A DNA stretch of 64,000 bases from an uncultured Eubacteriales bacterium (GTDB lineage: Bacteria; Bacillota; Clostridia; Oscillospirales; Oscillospiraceae): contig CASFNR010000013.1 of assembly GCA_949296115.1 (NCBI GenBank), forward strand, positions 1 through 64,000, in the 5' to 3' direction. A program made the position numbers and the translations under genes. Shown in pieces: positions 8,904-18,322 of this stretch. The notes beneath the pieces were generated by a model that worked only from the letters and a program-made list of their open reading frames with translations, ran no database searches and had not been told where the DNA came from. Within the stretch, counting starts at the first letter, position 1; the number at the start of each line of letters is the position of its first letter.

Positions 8904-9794
8904 TTACGCCTGGGCAATCACATGAGCCCCCTGGAATTCCACATGGAGGGGCAGCATCTGCCAGGACTGTTGGGTGATGGAGTCCAGCTTTTTCCCCAGC
9001 TTCTCTTCCAGATGGGGGTCCTGGGTGACGCACAGAAGGGTGGGACCGGCGCCGCTGAGGCAGAAGCCCGCCCCGGTGGTCCGCACCAGGGCCTCGATTT
9101 TCTCGTAGTCGGGAATCAGCTTCTTCCGGTAGTTCTGGTGGAGCCGGTCCTGCATGGCGTTGCGCAGAAGCTTTTCATCCCCCAGCTCCAGAGCCTTCAG
9201 CACCAGGGCGCCGTGGGAGATATTATAGATGGCGTCCGCCCGGTTGATCTGTTCCGGCAGCACACTCCGGGCCAGGGAGGTGGGCAGATTGAAGTCCGGC
9301 ACCAGGGCCAGGAACTCCCAGTCCGGGTGCAGGGGGAAGCTGACGCACACGGGCAGGCCGTTGTCCACCATGGAGGCGGTGAGTCCCCCGTGGAAGGCCG
9401 GGGCCAGGTTGTCCGGGTGGCCCTCCATGGCGTTGGTGATGTTCAGCAGGCCCTGGGTGGACAGCTTGTTTCCCCGGAGCACGTTGGCTCCCATGGCCCC
9501 CGCCACCAGCAGGGCGGCGGAGGAGCCCAGACCCCGGCAGATGGGGATGTGGGCGTCGATGTGGATTTTCACCCCCCGGACTTCCTCGCTCATGGTGTTC
9601 AGCACGGCGCAGTAGGAGGTGTAGGCCAGATTGTCCGGGCCGGAAAATTCCTCGTCACAGCCGGTGATTTCCAGGCCGAAGTCCGTTTCTTCAAAGGTCA
9701 CGTCGGTGTAAAGGCTCAGGGCGCAGCCGAAGGCGTCGAACCCCGGACCCAGGTTGGCGGTGGTGGCGGGGACACGGATGGTTACTTGTTTCAT
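8904..9794 (-). CDS. thrB: homoserine kinase
   Basis: Phosphorylates L-homoserine to O-phosphohomoserine, the substrate of threonine synthase. 296 residues with the GHMP-kinase pattern: N-terminal VRVPATTANLGPGFD-like start (here RVPATTANLGPGFDAFG), the ATP-binding GLGSSAALLVAGA loop and a C-terminal GAGFCLSGAGPTLLC glycine motif. The length is normal for ThrB. It sits 22 bp downstream of thrC on the same strand. Confidence 0.95.
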   Translation of the reverse strand: MKQVTIRVPATTANLGPGFDAFGCALSLYTDVTFEETDFGLEITGCDEEFSGPDNLAYTSYCAVLNTMSEEVRGVKIHIDAHIPICRGLGSSAALLVAGAMGANVLRGNKLSTQGLLNITNAMEGHPDNLAPAFHGGLTASMVDNGLPVCVSFPLHPDWEFLALVPDFNLPTSLARSVLPEQINRADAIYNISHGALVLKALELGDEKLLRNAMQDRLHQNYRKKLIPDYEKIEALVRTTGAGFCLSGAGPTLLCVTQDPHLEEKLGKKLDSITQQSWQMLPLHVEFQGAHVIAQA

Positions 9795-9816
9795 AGTCTC
9801 TCTTTCTCCGAAGGGG

Positions 9817-11262
9817 TTACAGATTCAGGACATAGTCCAGCATGGCGTCCTTTTCAATGACGCCGGTGTGCAGCTCGGCCTTGCCCTCCAGGCCCGCCAG
9901 ATTCTTGGGAATGGGCACCCCGGTGAGGGATTCCAGCCGGTGCATCTGCTGGAACTCGGTGCCGCTTGTGTCGCCGCCGATGGCCTCCAGAACCGCTGCC
10001 GGGAATTTGTAGGGGGAGGCGGTGGACAGCACCACCATGGGCCGGGTGTCGCCGGTCTGGTTGACATAATCTTCCGCCGCCGCCCAGCCGGAGGCGGTGT
10101 GGGGGTCGCACAGGTAGCCCAAATGATGGTAAACCTTTCCGATGATCTCGGCGGCACGGGCATCGTCGCAGCAGGCCGCCCAGAACCGGGACTGAATCTT
10201 TTCCAGCAGGTCGGCGGGAACGGTGTAGGACCCTTCCTTGTTCAGCCTGCCCATGAGCTCCGCCACCAGAGCCGTGTCTCCGCTGAGCAGATACAGCAGC
10301 CGCTCCAGGTTGGAGGACACCAGAATGTCCATGGAGGGGGAGGTGGTTTTCAGCAGGGGCCGCAGCCGGTTGTAGGTGCCGGTGCGGATGAAATCGGTGA
10401 GCACGTTGTTGGCGTTGGAGGCGCAGATCAGCATTCCCACCGGCAGACCCAGCAGCTTGGCCAGGTACCCGGCCAGAATATCCCCGAAGTTGCCCGTGGG
10501 CACGGAGAAGTTCACATCCTGGCCCAGGGTGATTTTCCCGGCGTCCAGCAGGTCCCGGTAGGAGCGGAAATAGTACATGATCTGGGGGGCCAGCCGTCCG
10601 ATGTTGATGGAGTTGGCGGAGGACAGCCGGTAGGGCAGGGCTTTGCCCTGGCAGGCGGCGAAGATGTTCTTCACCCCGGTCTGGGCGTCGTCAAAGTTGC
10701 CCTTCACGGCGCAGACGTATACATTATTACCCTCCTGGGTGACCATCTGGGCCCGCTGAACCTGGGACACGCCCCCGTCGGGGTAGAACACGCAGATGCG
10801 GATGCCGGGCACGTCGTGGAAGCCCTCCAGGGCGGCCTTGCCGGTGTCGCCGGAGGTGGCGGTGAGGATGAGAATATCCTCCTTCACCCCCTTCTCCGTC
10901 TTGGCGGCGGTGAGCAGCTGGGGCAGCATGGACAGGGCCACGTCCTTGAAGGCGGAGGTGGGACCCCGGAACAGCTCCAGCACGGAGAAATCCCCCACGG
11001 GAACCAGGGGGGTCAGGTCCTCCGTCTCGAATTTGCCGGTGTAAGCCCGGTGAACCAGGGTTTCCATCTGGGGAATATCCGGCAGCAGAGCAGAGAGAAT
11101 CCGGGCGGCCATGTCCTGGCTGGAGCCGGTGAGGCAGGCCTTCCAGTCAAAGGCGGGAATGGATTCGGGCATATACAGGCCGCCGTCGGGAGCCAGGCCC
11201 TCCAGAACGGCCTGGGCGCTGTCCGCCGTCAGGGCGGCGCTGCGGGTGGAATGGTATAGCAT
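9817..11262 (-). CDS. thrC: threonine synthase
   Basis: Converts O-phosphohomoserine to L-threonine with pyridoxal phosphate. 481 residues. The N-terminus MLYHSTRSAALTADSAQAVL followed by APDGGLYMPESIP is typical of the long (yeast/E. coli-like) ThrC. The PLP lysine lies in TSAFKDVALSMLPQ and the phosphate loop in TATSGDTGKAALEGF. The open frame continues far upstream, but ATG 11262 has AGGAGG 7 bases before it and the conserved N-terminus begins there. It is divergent from hom across a 189-bp regulatory region. Confidence 0.95.
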   Translation of the reverse strand: MLYHSTRSAALTADSAQAVLEGLAPDGGLYMPESIPAFDWKACLTGSSQDMAARILSALLPDIPQMETLVHRAYTGKFETEDLTPLVPVGDFSVLELFRGPTSAFKDVALSMLPQLLTAAKTEKGVKEDILILTATSGDTGKAALEGFHDVPGIRICVFYPDGGVSQVQRAQMVTQEGNNVYVCAVKGNFDDAQTGVKNIFAACQGKALPYRLSSANSINIGRLAPQIMYYFRSYRDLLDAGKITLGQDVNFSVPTGNFGDILAGYLAKLLGLPVGMLICASNANNVLTDFIRTGTYNRLRPLLKTTSPSMDILVSSNLERLLYLLSGDTALVAELMGRLNKEGSYTVPADLLEKIQSRFWAACCDDARAAEIIGKVYHHLGYLCDPHTASGWAAAEDYVNQTGDTRPMVVLSTASPYKFPAAVLEAIGGDTSGTEFQQMHRLESLTGVPIPKNLAGLEGKAELHTGVIEKDAMLDYVLNL

Positions 11263-11347
11263 AATAACCTCCTGAAACCGTGTTTTCTTTCTACCAATTG
11301 CACAAAAAGACGAAAAATTCAGGCAAATCCTTGGCTTTTTGGTGTAG

Positions 11348-11376
11348 TTGAAATTTGAGCAGGTATATGATATACT
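11348..11376 (+). promoter_or_regulatory. promoter of hom-lysC-asd
   Basis: TTGAAA (11348-11353), 17-bp spacer, TATACT (11371-11376). About 75 bp of leader precede the hom ATG. I see no riboswitch or attenuator fold. Confidence 0.75.
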
Positions 11377-11451
11377 GTTTTTCGTAAAAAAGCAAGTGTT
11401 TTCGAGGCGAAAACATCTGTTTTTATTTCGTACATTAACGGAGGATGTTTC

Positions 11452-12561
11452 ATGAAGATCGGATTGCTGGGCTTCGGCGTGGTTGGCCGGGGTGTCTACG
11501 AGATCGCCGCGTCCCAGAAGAATATGCAGGTGACCAAGGTGCTGTGCCTGGAGAATATCTCCCTGCCTGACGCCGAACCGGTGAAGGATTTTGCCGAAAT
11601 CCTGAACGATCCGGAGATTGACACGGTGGTGGAAGCCATGGGCGGCCTGCATCCGTCCCATGAGTTCGCAGTGGCGGCCCTGAAGGCGGGGAAGAATTAC
11701 GTCACCTCCAACAAGGCCCTGGTATGCACCTATTATGAGGAACTGGTGCCCCTGGCGGAGGAGATGGGCGTGAAGCTGCGCTGCACCGCCGCCGTGGGCG
11801 GCGGCATCGGCTGGCTCAGCGAGCTGGAGCGCTCCCGCCGGGCCCAGACCATCAACCAGGTGGGGGGCATCATGAACGGCACCTGCAACTACATCCTCGA
11901 CCATATGACCCGCTTCGGCATGGGCTACGACCAGGCCCTGAAGCAGGCCCAGAGCCTGGGCTACGCCGAGGCCAACCCCGCCACCGACGTGGAGGGCATC
12001 GACACCTGGCACAAGGTGATTCTCTCCGCCAACGTGGCCTTCGGCATCACCCTGGACAAGGAGTCCGTCCCCGTGGCGGGCATTGCGGGAATCCAGGCCC
12101 AGGATGTGGCCAATTTCGCCGCCCACGGTCTGGTGTGCAAGCTGATGTCCGCCGCCAAGCGGACCGAGACGGGCTTCGACGTGTACGTTCAGCCCCAGCT
12201 GGTGCCCCAGGGCGACCCGGAGGCGGCGGTGCCCCTGAACTACAACCTGATCACCTTCCTGGGCCAGACCTCCGACCGGATGAGCTTCTACGGCCAGGGG
12301 GCCGGACGGTACCCCACCGCATACAATGTGGTGGAGGACCTCATCGACGTGGCCGCCGGCAAGGGCTTCTACGCCCCCTACGGCCCCAAGGTGACGGCAC
12401 TCAACAGCGAAACCATGGCATACTATGTCCGGGGCGGCTGGGACGGGGAGACCCGGGAGCACTGGGGGGACGCGGTGGTGACCATGCCGGTGTCCGTGGC
12501 CCGGATGCACGCCTGGCGCAAGGACCATCCCGATGCCTTCATCGCCGGACTCAGCGAATAA
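11452..12561 (+). CDS. hom: homoserine dehydrogenase
   Basis: Reduces aspartate semialdehyde to homoserine with NAD(P)H. 369 residues: Rossmann start MKIGLLGFGVVGRGVYEI and the catalytic region with AAVGGGIGWL, MNGTCNYIL and GYAEANPATDVEGIDTWHK (substrate-binding Asp/Lys). It is shorter than the approximately 430-residue form and has no recognisable C-terminal ACT domain, so classic threonine feedback through ACT is not expected. GGAGG lies 8 bases before the ATG. First gene of the hom-lysC-asd operon. Confidence 0.93.
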   Translation: MKIGLLGFGVVGRGVYEIAASQKNMQVTKVLCLENISLPDAEPVKDFAEILNDPEIDTVVEAMGGLHPSHEFAVAALKAGKNYVTSNKALVCTYYEELVPLAEEMGVKLRCTAAVGGGIGWLSELERSRRAQTINQVGGIMNGTCNYILDHMTRFGMGYDQALKQAQSLGYAEANPATDVEGIDTWHKVILSANVAFGITLDKESVPVAGIAGIQAQDVANFAAHGLVCKLMSAAKRTETGFDVYVQPQLVPQGDPEAAVPLNYNLITFLGQTSDRMSFYGQGAGRYPTAYNVVEDLIDVAAGKGFYAPYGPKVTALNSETMAYYVRGGWDGETREHWGDAVVTMPVSVARMHAWRKDHPDAFIAGLSE

Positions 12562-12599
12562 ATCCTGTTGATCAGCCTAGTTAAGAGAGGAATTGAAAT

Positions 12600-13919
12600 A
12601 TGAAAGTAGTCAAATTCGGCGGCTCCTCCATGGCGGACGCCGGGCAGTACCGCAAGGTGCGGGACATTCTCATGGCGGACCCGGAGCGGAAGGTGGTCAT
12701 CGTCTCCGCCGCAGGCAAGCGCTTCAGCGGCGACCACAAGCTCACAGACCTTCTGTACCTGTGCCATGCCCATGTGGAATACGGGGTGGACTGCAGCGGC
12801 ATCTTCGACATGATCGCCTCCCGCTACCTGGACATCCGGGATGAGCTGGGGCTGAACCTGCCCCTGGAGCCGGAGCTGCTGGCCCTGAAAAAGCGGCTGG
12901 ACGATAAGTCCATCGGCCGGGATGAGTTGGTCAGCCGGGGCGAATATTTCTCCGCCAAGCTGATGGCAGCCTACCTGGGCTTCCAGTTCGTGGACGCCGC
13001 CGACTGGGTGAAATTCAACCTGGACGGCACGGTGAACCAGGAGGAGACCTACGAGGCCCTGCGCTACCATGTGCTGGAAGGGTACGGGGCGGTGATCCCC
13101 GGCTTCTACGGCTCCATGCCCGACGGCAGCATCCACACCTTCTCCCGGGGGGGCAGCGACATCACCGGCGCCCTGGCGGCGGCGGCCCTGGATGCGGACG
13201 TATATGAGAACTGGACGGACGTCAGCGGCATTCTCATGGCGGACCCCCGGATTGTGGATAACCCCCAGGCCATCCCCGAGGTGACCTACGACGAGCTGCG
13301 GGAGCTGAGCTACTCCGGCGCCCAGGTGCTCCATGAGGACTCCATCTTCCCGGTGCGGGAGAAGAACATCCCCGTGAACATCCGCAACACCAACGAGCCG
13401 GAGGCCCCCGGCACCATGATCCAGGGCTCCTTCGAGGGAGACCACGACCCGGACCGGTTCATCACCGGCATCACCGGCAAGAAGGATTTTTCCATTATCT
13501 CCCTGTCCAAGCGGGGCATGAGCAACCAGGTGGGCGTGCTGCGCCGGGTGCTTTCTGTGCTGGAACGGCACAACATCAGCGTGGACTATGTGCCCAACGG
13601 CATCGACAATGTCTCCGTGGTGCTGCCCACCGCCGCCGTGGAAAAGGACCTGTACACCATCATGGCGGAAATCAAGAAGGAAGCGGAACCGGACACCCTG
13701 GACGTCCATCACCAGATCGCCGTGGTTGCCGCCGTTGGCCGGAAGATGGCCTTCCGCCCCGGTATTTCCGGCAAGATTTTCGCCGCCCTGGGCGAGTCCG
13801 GCATCAACATCCGCATGATTAACCAGGGCCCGGATGAATTGAACATCATCTTCGGCGTGGACAACAAGGACTTCAAGGACGCCATCCGGGTGCTGTACAA
13901 CAGCTTCATCACCAAATAA
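12600..13919 (+). CDS. lysC: aspartate kinase
   Basis: Phosphorylates L-aspartate, the first step to lysine, threonine and methionine. 439 residues: kinase motif KFGGSSMADAGQYRKV at the N-terminus, VSRGEYFSAKLMA, GRGGSD-type loop (SRGGSDITGALAAA), then two C-terminal ACT domains (KDFSIISLSKRGMSNQVGVL and VAVVAAVGRKM...ESGINIRMINQG), so allosteric control by an end product is expected. The single-chain layout resembles the thrA-independent, class III-like aspartokinases. It lies 38 bp after hom. Confidence 0.93.
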   Translation: MKVVKFGGSSMADAGQYRKVRDILMADPERKVVIVSAAGKRFSGDHKLTDLLYLCHAHVEYGVDCSGIFDMIASRYLDIRDELGLNLPLEPELLALKKRLDDKSIGRDELVSRGEYFSAKLMAAYLGFQFVDAADWVKFNLDGTVNQEETYEALRYHVLEGYGAVIPGFYGSMPDGSIHTFSRGGSDITGALAAAALDADVYENWTDVSGILMADPRIVDNPQAIPEVTYDELRELSYSGAQVLHEDSIFPVREKNIPVNIRNTNEPEAPGTMIQGSFEGDHDPDRFITGITGKKDFSIISLSKRGMSNQVGVLRRVLSVLERHNISVDYVPNGIDNVSVVLPTAAVEKDLYTIMAEIKKEAEPDTLDVHHQIAVVAAVGRKMAFRPGISGKIFAALGESGINIRMINQGPDELNIIFGVDNKDFKDAIRVLYNSFITK

Positions 13920-13934
13920 TCGGGAGGAATTACC

Positions 13935-14936
13935 ATGAAAACCTATACCGTAGCCGTCCTGGGCGCCACCGGCGCCGTGGGCCAGGAAATGATCAAGATT
14001 CTCCAGGAGCGGAATTTCCCCGTGGGCAAGCTGGTGCCCCTGGCCTCCGCCCGGAGCGTGGGCAAAACCGTCCATTTCCAGGGCCGGGACGTGGCCATTG
14101 AGGAAGCCACCGACACCGCCTTCGCCGGGGTGGACATCGTCCTGGGCGCTGCGGAGAACGACATCGCCAAGCGGTTCGCTCCCGCCATTGTGAAATCCGG
14201 GGCGGTGTTTGTGGACAATTCCTCCGCTTTCCGTCTGGACCCCAAGGTGCCCCTGATTGTCCCCGAGGTGAATCCCGAGGATGTGAAGAGCCATCAGGGC
14301 ATCATCTCCAATCCCAACTGCTCCACCATCATCACCGTCACGGCGGTGAACGCCCTGAACGCCATTTCCCCCATCCGCACCATGACCGCCTCCACCTACC
14401 AGGCGGTGTCCGGCGCCGGCGCCGGCGGCCCCATTGAGCTGATGGCGGAGGTGGAGGCCCTGCGGGAGGGCAAGACCTATGAACCCAAGGTATTCTCCCA
14501 CCAAATTGCCTACAACCTGATTCCCCAGATCGGCGGGGAGCAGTTCGAGGGCTACACCAGCGAAGAGATGAAGATGCAGAACGAGGGCCGGAAGATCATG
14601 CATCTGCCGGCGCTGAAGGTTACCTGCACCTGCGTCCGGGTGCCCGTGGTCCGCAGCCACTCCATCTCCGTCAGCTGCCACTTTGACGTCCCCGTCACCG
14701 TGGAGCAGGTCCGGCAGGCCATTGCCAAAGCCCCGGGCTGCAAGCTGGTGGACGATCTGCAGAACAAGCAGTACCCCATGCCCCTGGACACCTCCGACCA
14801 GGACATCGTCTTTGTGGGCCGGATCCGTCCCGACCTCACCGACGACAAGGGCATCTGCCTGTGGTGCTGCGGCGACCAGATCCGCAAGGGCGCTGCCACC
14901 AACGCCATCCAGATTGCCGAGCTGCTGATCCGGTAA
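13935..14936 (+). CDS. asd: aspartate-semialdehyde dehydrogenase
   Basis: Reduces aspartyl phosphate to aspartate semialdehyde with NADPH. 333 residues with GATGAVGQEM (NADP-binding), the catalytic cysteine in SNPNCSTI, the AVSGAGAGG loop and LKVTCTCVRVPVVRSHSISV near the C-terminus. Start ATG at 13935 has GGGAGG 8 bases upstream and follows lysC by 15 bp. The three consecutive enzymes hom, lysC and asd, with divergent thrC-thrB, make up all five steps from aspartate to threonine. Confidence 0.95.
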   Translation: MKTYTVAVLGATGAVGQEMIKILQERNFPVGKLVPLASARSVGKTVHFQGRDVAIEEATDTAFAGVDIVLGAAENDIAKRFAPAIVKSGAVFVDNSSAFRLDPKVPLIVPEVNPEDVKSHQGIISNPNCSTIITVTAVNALNAISPIRTMTASTYQAVSGAGAGGPIELMAEVEALREGKTYEPKVFSHQIAYNLIPQIGGEQFEGYTSEEMKMQNEGRKIMHLPALKVTCTCVRVPVVRSHSISVSCHFDVPVTVEQVRQAIAKAPGCKLVDDLQNKQYPMPLDTSDQDIVFVGRIRPDLTDDKGICLWCCGDQIRKGAATNAIQIAELLIR

Positions 14937-14982
14937 CCCCCGGCAGCCCGCCGCCGGCATCACAATATCACATCAAGGACAG

Positions 14983-15032
14983 AAAAAGCCGTTTCATTTC
15001 TTCGGGCCGCTGAAGGGGGAAACGGCTTTTTT
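14983..15032 (+). terminator. terminator of the hom-lysC-asd operon
   Basis: Arms AAAAAGCCGTTTC (14983-14995) and GAAACGGCTTTTTT (from 15019) enclose a 23-base loop; ends in T run. Confidence 0.8.
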
Positions 15033-15050
15033 CAGACGGGAGGGAATGTC

Positions 15051-16109
15051 GTGGAAGAAGAGAAAGGGAAAGCCAGACTGCCGGAGTACGACTTCATGCG
15101 GGTGGTGGCCATGCTCTTTGTCATCGGGGTGCATACCATGGCGAACATGACCTTCACCGGCGGCGCCCCATTGCTGTATCAGAATGTGGCGCAGTCGGTG
15201 CTGTTTACCTGCAACGGGCTTTTCTTTGCCATCAGCGGCAGATTTGCCCTGGTGCCCACCCAAAACCTGGGACGATACTACGCCAAAAAGCTCATCTATC
15301 TCGGCGTCCCGGTGCTGTTCTTCTTTTTCCTGCGGACCATGGTGCTGCTGGGGCCATCCCTGGTGCTGAGCGGGCTGGTACGGCCCGGTCAGGCGGTCCG
15401 GCAATTTCTGGTCAATGTCCTGGGGGGATTGAAAGGGACGGAATACTGGTTCCTGTTTTTCCTGGCCGGGAATCTGGCGGCAGCGCCCCTGCTCGCCCGG
15501 GCTTTTCAGGAGGCCAGCCCCCGGACCTGCGCCCTGTTTCTGGGGCTGGGCATGGCCTATCACGGAATCAGCCTGGCTGCCCAGGCCCTGGGCCTGTCGT
15601 TCGGCTATGAATACCTATTCGGGGGCTGGTCGTTCTATTTCTACATCGGGGTATGCGCAGAGCGGTGCCTGCCGTCCAATCGCCTGGGCTGGCTATGGGT
15701 CGGAGCGGGGGTGTGCCTGGTCCTCAACACCCTGGTCAAAGCCCTGGGGCTGACCAATGGCGCCCATGATCTGTCCCCCCTGTTCACCGGCATCACCCTG
15801 GGTATGTATTTTCTGCTGCGCCGGCTGGGCTGCAAATGCACCGGCCCCCGGTGCCGGAAGATAATCGGGTTCCTGGCCGGGCATTCCCTGTCGGTATACC
15901 TGGTCCACACCATGGTGATGCAGGCCATGCTTTCCCGGCTGGACCTGGGACCGCTGCTGTCCGGCAGCTTCATCCCCCTGCGGCACCTGCTGTTCCTCCT
16001 GGCGGTTCTGATTCCCTCGGTGGCAATCGCCGCCGGGGTGGACTGTCTGCTGCTGCGGCCCATAACCGGCCTGCTGTACCGGCTGACCCAGAGGCCCGTC
16101 AAGTCATAA
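15051..16109 (+). CDS. acyltransferase 3 family membrane protein
   Basis: 352 residues, about ten membrane segments. The N-terminal PEYDFMRVVAMLFVIGVHT matches the acyltransferase-3 (OafA/WecH) signature, with the conserved Arg and His. Such enzymes O-acylate cell-surface glycans or exported molecules; the acceptor here is unknown. Start is GTG at 15051 with GGGAGG 8 bases upstream. It is a single gene between terminators. Confidence 0.8.
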   Translation: MEEEKGKARLPEYDFMRVVAMLFVIGVHTMANMTFTGGAPLLYQNVAQSVLFTCNGLFFAISGRFALVPTQNLGRYYAKKLIYLGVPVLFFFFLRTMVLLGPSLVLSGLVRPGQAVRQFLVNVLGGLKGTEYWFLFFLAGNLAAAPLLARAFQEASPRTCALFLGLGMAYHGISLAAQALGLSFGYEYLFGGWSFYFYIGVCAERCLPSNRLGWLWVGAGVCLVLNTLVKALGLTNGAHDLSPLFTGITLGMYFLLRRLGCKCTGPRCRKIIGFLAGHSLSVYLVHTMVMQAMLSRLDLGPLLSGSFIPLRHLLFLLAVLIPSVAIAAGVDCLLLRPITGLLYRLTQRPVKS

Positions 16110-16115
16110 GAAAGT

Positions 16116-16145
16116 GCGCCGCCCCGGAAAAATCCGGGGCGGCGC
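16116..16145. terminator. GC-rich hairpin between convergent genes
   Basis: Perfect 13-bp stem GCGCCGCCCCGGA with loop AAAA. No long T run on either side; probably a bidirectional transcription barrier. Confidence 0.6.
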
Positions 16146-16162
16146 TTGTCTGCCGGGTTGTC

Positions 16163-16708
16163 TCAGAGGGTGGGAAGGGGACCCTGCCCGCTCCGCCGTG
16201 CCGCTTCCTCCCGGGTCAGGGAATAGAGCAGGTTGTCGTAGAGGGCACCCCGCCACCGCAGCGCCCGGCGCAGTCCCCCCTCCCGGGTGAAGCCCAGCTT
16301 CTCCAGCAGCGCCGCCGAGGCGGTGTTGGGGGTCAGCACCTGGGCCGACACAATTTCATATCCCTCTTCCCGGAACAGCCTGTCCAGCAGAGCCTTCAGA
16401 GCCTCCGTCATGTACCCCTGCCGGGCGTAGGGCTCCCCCACCCAGTAGGACAGGGACACCGCCTTCACCTCATAGCGCAGGTTGTCCGGGTCCAGGTGAA
16501 TTTTTCCGATGAAGCCCCCGTCCGCCTTGCGCACCAGGGCCAAATCCTTCTCCCCCCGGGCCATCTGCTCCAGATAAGCCAGGCACCCCGCCCGGTCCAG
16601 CTTCTCCATGCAAAGATATTGGGTGACAAAGTCCGTGTTGAACAGCTTCTCGAACCGGTCCAGATCTCCCGGCTCCGGCTTTCGCAGAATCAGTCTTTCC
16701 GTTTCCAC
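16163..16708 (-). CDS. GNAT-family N-acetyltransferase (RimJ/RimL-like)
   Basis: 181 residues. METERLILRKPEPGDLDRF is the usual start of the RimJ/RimL-like GNAT group; the acetyl-CoA loop lies in YWVGEPYARQGYMTEAL and the late motif NTASAALLEKLGFTREG is also typical. The acceptor (protein N-terminus, small molecule) cannot be told. I chose the GTG at 16708, which has AGAGGGG 7 bases upstream; the longer frame to 16759 has no ribosome site. Confidence 0.85.
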   Translation of the reverse strand: METERLILRKPEPGDLDRFEKLFNTDFVTQYLCMEKLDRAGCLAYLEQMARGEKDLALVRKADGGFIGKIHLDPDNLRYEVKAVSLSYWVGEPYARQGYMTEALKALLDRLFREEGYEIVSAQVLTPNTASAALLEKLGFTREGGLRRALRWRGALYDNLLYSLTREEAARRSGQGPLPTL

Positions 16709-16795
16709 AGCGTTTCCCCTCTTCCCGTCCGGCCAGGCCGTTTTTTTCAATTCTAGCACATTCCCGCCCCGGACACAAGGCAGCGGATTGGGGAA

Positions 16796-16823
16796 TTGAC
16801 TTTTCCGGAGAATAAACTATAAT
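16796..16823 (+). promoter_or_regulatory. promoter of the SAM hydrolase/ECF operon
   Basis: TTGACT (16796-16801), 16-bp spacer, TATAAT (16818-16823). The in-frame ATG at 16822 lies inside this -10 box, so it cannot be the start of the following gene. Confidence 0.85.
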
Positions 16824-16854
16824 GGGGTTGGATTCTGAATGGGAAGGTTTTTTC

Positions 16855-17703
16855 GTGTATCCTCTGGTATTTCAAAGTGATTTCGGCCTGGTGGACGGGG
16901 CGGTGAGCGCCATGTACGGCGTGGCCTACAGCGTATGCCCCGGCCTGAACATCCACGACCTGACCCATGACATAACCCCTTACAACATCTGGGAGGCCAG
17001 CTACCGGCTGATTCAGACGGTATGCTACTGGCCGGAGAACACTGTGTTCGCCTCGGTGGTGGACCCGGGAGTGGGCACCGACCGGCGGAGCGTGGTGGTG
17101 CGGACCAAGTCCGGCCGATATATTGTCACCCCGGACAATGGCACCCTGACCCATGTGCTCCGGCTGGAGGGAGTGGTCTGCGCCCGGGAAATTGACGAGA
17201 ACGTGAACCGGCTGCCCCGCTCCGGGGAGAGCTACACCTTCTACGGCCGGGATGTGTACGCCTTCACCGGGGCCCGGCTGGCGGCGGGAATCATTGATTT
17301 TGAGGGGGTCGGCCCGGAGATTCCGGTGGAATCGCTGGTGCGGCTGCCCATTGTGGAGCCCAGACTGGAAAACGGCGCCGTCTGCGGAACCATCGACGTG
17401 CTGGATGTGCGCTTCGGCAGCCTGTGGACCAACATCCCCCGGGCGCTGTTCCTGGAAACCGGCGTCCACTACGGGGACCGGGTGAGCATCACCATCGAAA
17501 ACGACACCCGCTGCGTCTACCGGAACATCATTCTCTACGCCAAGAGCTTTGCCGATGTGTATGTGGGCGAGGCCCTGGCCTACATCAACAGCCTGGACTG
17601 CGTGGCGGTGGCCATCAACCAAGGCTCCTTCGCCCGGGCCTACAACATCGGCACCGGCAACTCCTGGCGCATCCGGATTGAACCCTTCCGGGGATTTCGT
17701 TAA
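16855..17703 (+). CDS. S-adenosyl-L-methionine hydrolase (SAM hydroxide adenosyltransferase, DUF62)
   Basis: 282 residues. Family members cleave SAM with water/hydroxide to adenosine and L-methionine. Visible hallmarks: FQSDFGLVDGAVSAMYG (active-site Asp), THDITPYN, VDPGVGTDRRSVVV, and the C-terminal domain with AYINSLDCVAVAINQGSFARAY. Start GTG at 16855 has GGGAAGG 7 bases upstream; the ATG at 16822 is excluded because it is in the -10 box. First gene of an operon with all components of an ECF transporter, which suggests that the reaction supplies or uses the transported compound. Confidence 0.88.
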   Translation: MYPLVFQSDFGLVDGAVSAMYGVAYSVCPGLNIHDLTHDITPYNIWEASYRLIQTVCYWPENTVFASVVDPGVGTDRRSVVVRTKSGRYIVTPDNGTLTHVLRLEGVVCAREIDENVNRLPRSGESYTFYGRDVYAFTGARLAAGIIDFEGVGPEIPVESLVRLPIVEPRLENGAVCGTIDVLDVRFGSLWTNIPRALFLETGVHYGDRVSITIENDTRCVYRNIILYAKSFADVYVGEALAYINSLDCVAVAINQGSFARAYNIGTGNSWRIRIEPFRGFR

Positions 17704-17757
17704 CCCCTGTTTCCGGTTCCGCCGGGAGCAGAGAAAATAAATGGAGGTAGAAAGTTT

Positions 17758-18306
17758 ATGAAGAAGTTCTCCGTAAAAACCATCGTTGCCATCGGCATCG
17801 GCGCGGCGCTGTTCTTTGTACTGGGCCGGTTCGTCGCCATTCCCAGCCCGGTGCCCAACACCAGCATTTCCGTGCAGTACGGCCTGCTGGCCTTCCTGTC
17901 CGTGGTGTACGGCCCTATCGCCGGCGCCCTGGTGGGCCTCATTGGTCATACCCTGATTGACTTCAGCTACGGCTGGGGCGTGTGGTGGAGCTGGGTCTTC
18001 GCTTCCGCTGTGTTCGGCCTGCTGATGGGCCTGGCCACCAAGCTGCTGAAGATGGATGAGGCCGAGATGGGCAAGAAGGGCCTGATCAAGTTCAACATCG
18101 CCCAGTTGGTGGGTCATGTGATCTGCTGGGGCGGTGTGGCTCCCGTGCTGGACATCCTGATCTACAACGATCCCCTGGACAAGCTGTTCGCCCAGGGCCT
18201 GGTGGCAGGTGTTTCCAACGCCGTCACCACCGCCATCGTGGGCAGCCTGCTGTGCGTTGCCTACGCCGCCACCAAGACCAAGGCCGGCAGCCTGACCAAG
18301 GAGTAA
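17758..18306 (+). CDS. ECF transporter substrate-binding S component (UPF0397-like)
   Basis: 182 residues, five to six membrane segments. The N-terminus with the AIGIGAALFFVLGRF pattern and IPSPVPNTSISVQYGLLAFLSVVYGP is the S-component signature of the UPF0397 group. Databases label that group as a riboflavin transporter, but the substrate is not settled. Location behind a SAM hydrolase points instead to adenosine, methionine or a related nucleoside (inference). ATG with GGAGG 11 bases upstream. Confidence 0.8.
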   Translation: MKKFSVKTIVAIGIGAALFFVLGRFVAIPSPVPNTSISVQYGLLAFLSVVYGPIAGALVGLIGHTLIDFSYGWGVWWSWVFASAVFGLLMGLATKLLKMDEAEMGKKGLIKFNIAQLVGHVICWGGVAPVLDILIYNDPLDKLFAQGLVAGVSNAVTTAIVGSLLCVAYAATKTKAGSLTKE

Positions 18307-18322
18307 TCACACACATGGAGAA

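Noticed and set aside
11263..12528. 420-residue N-terminal extension of threonine synthase
   Set aside because: It is antisense to hom and crosses the hom promoter. The conserved ThrC N-terminus starts at 11262 behind AGGAGG.
16822..16854. ATG at 16822 as start of the SAM hydrolase
   Set aside because: It lies inside the TATAAT of a good promoter, so it would be upstream of the transcript. GTG 16855 has a proper ribosome site.
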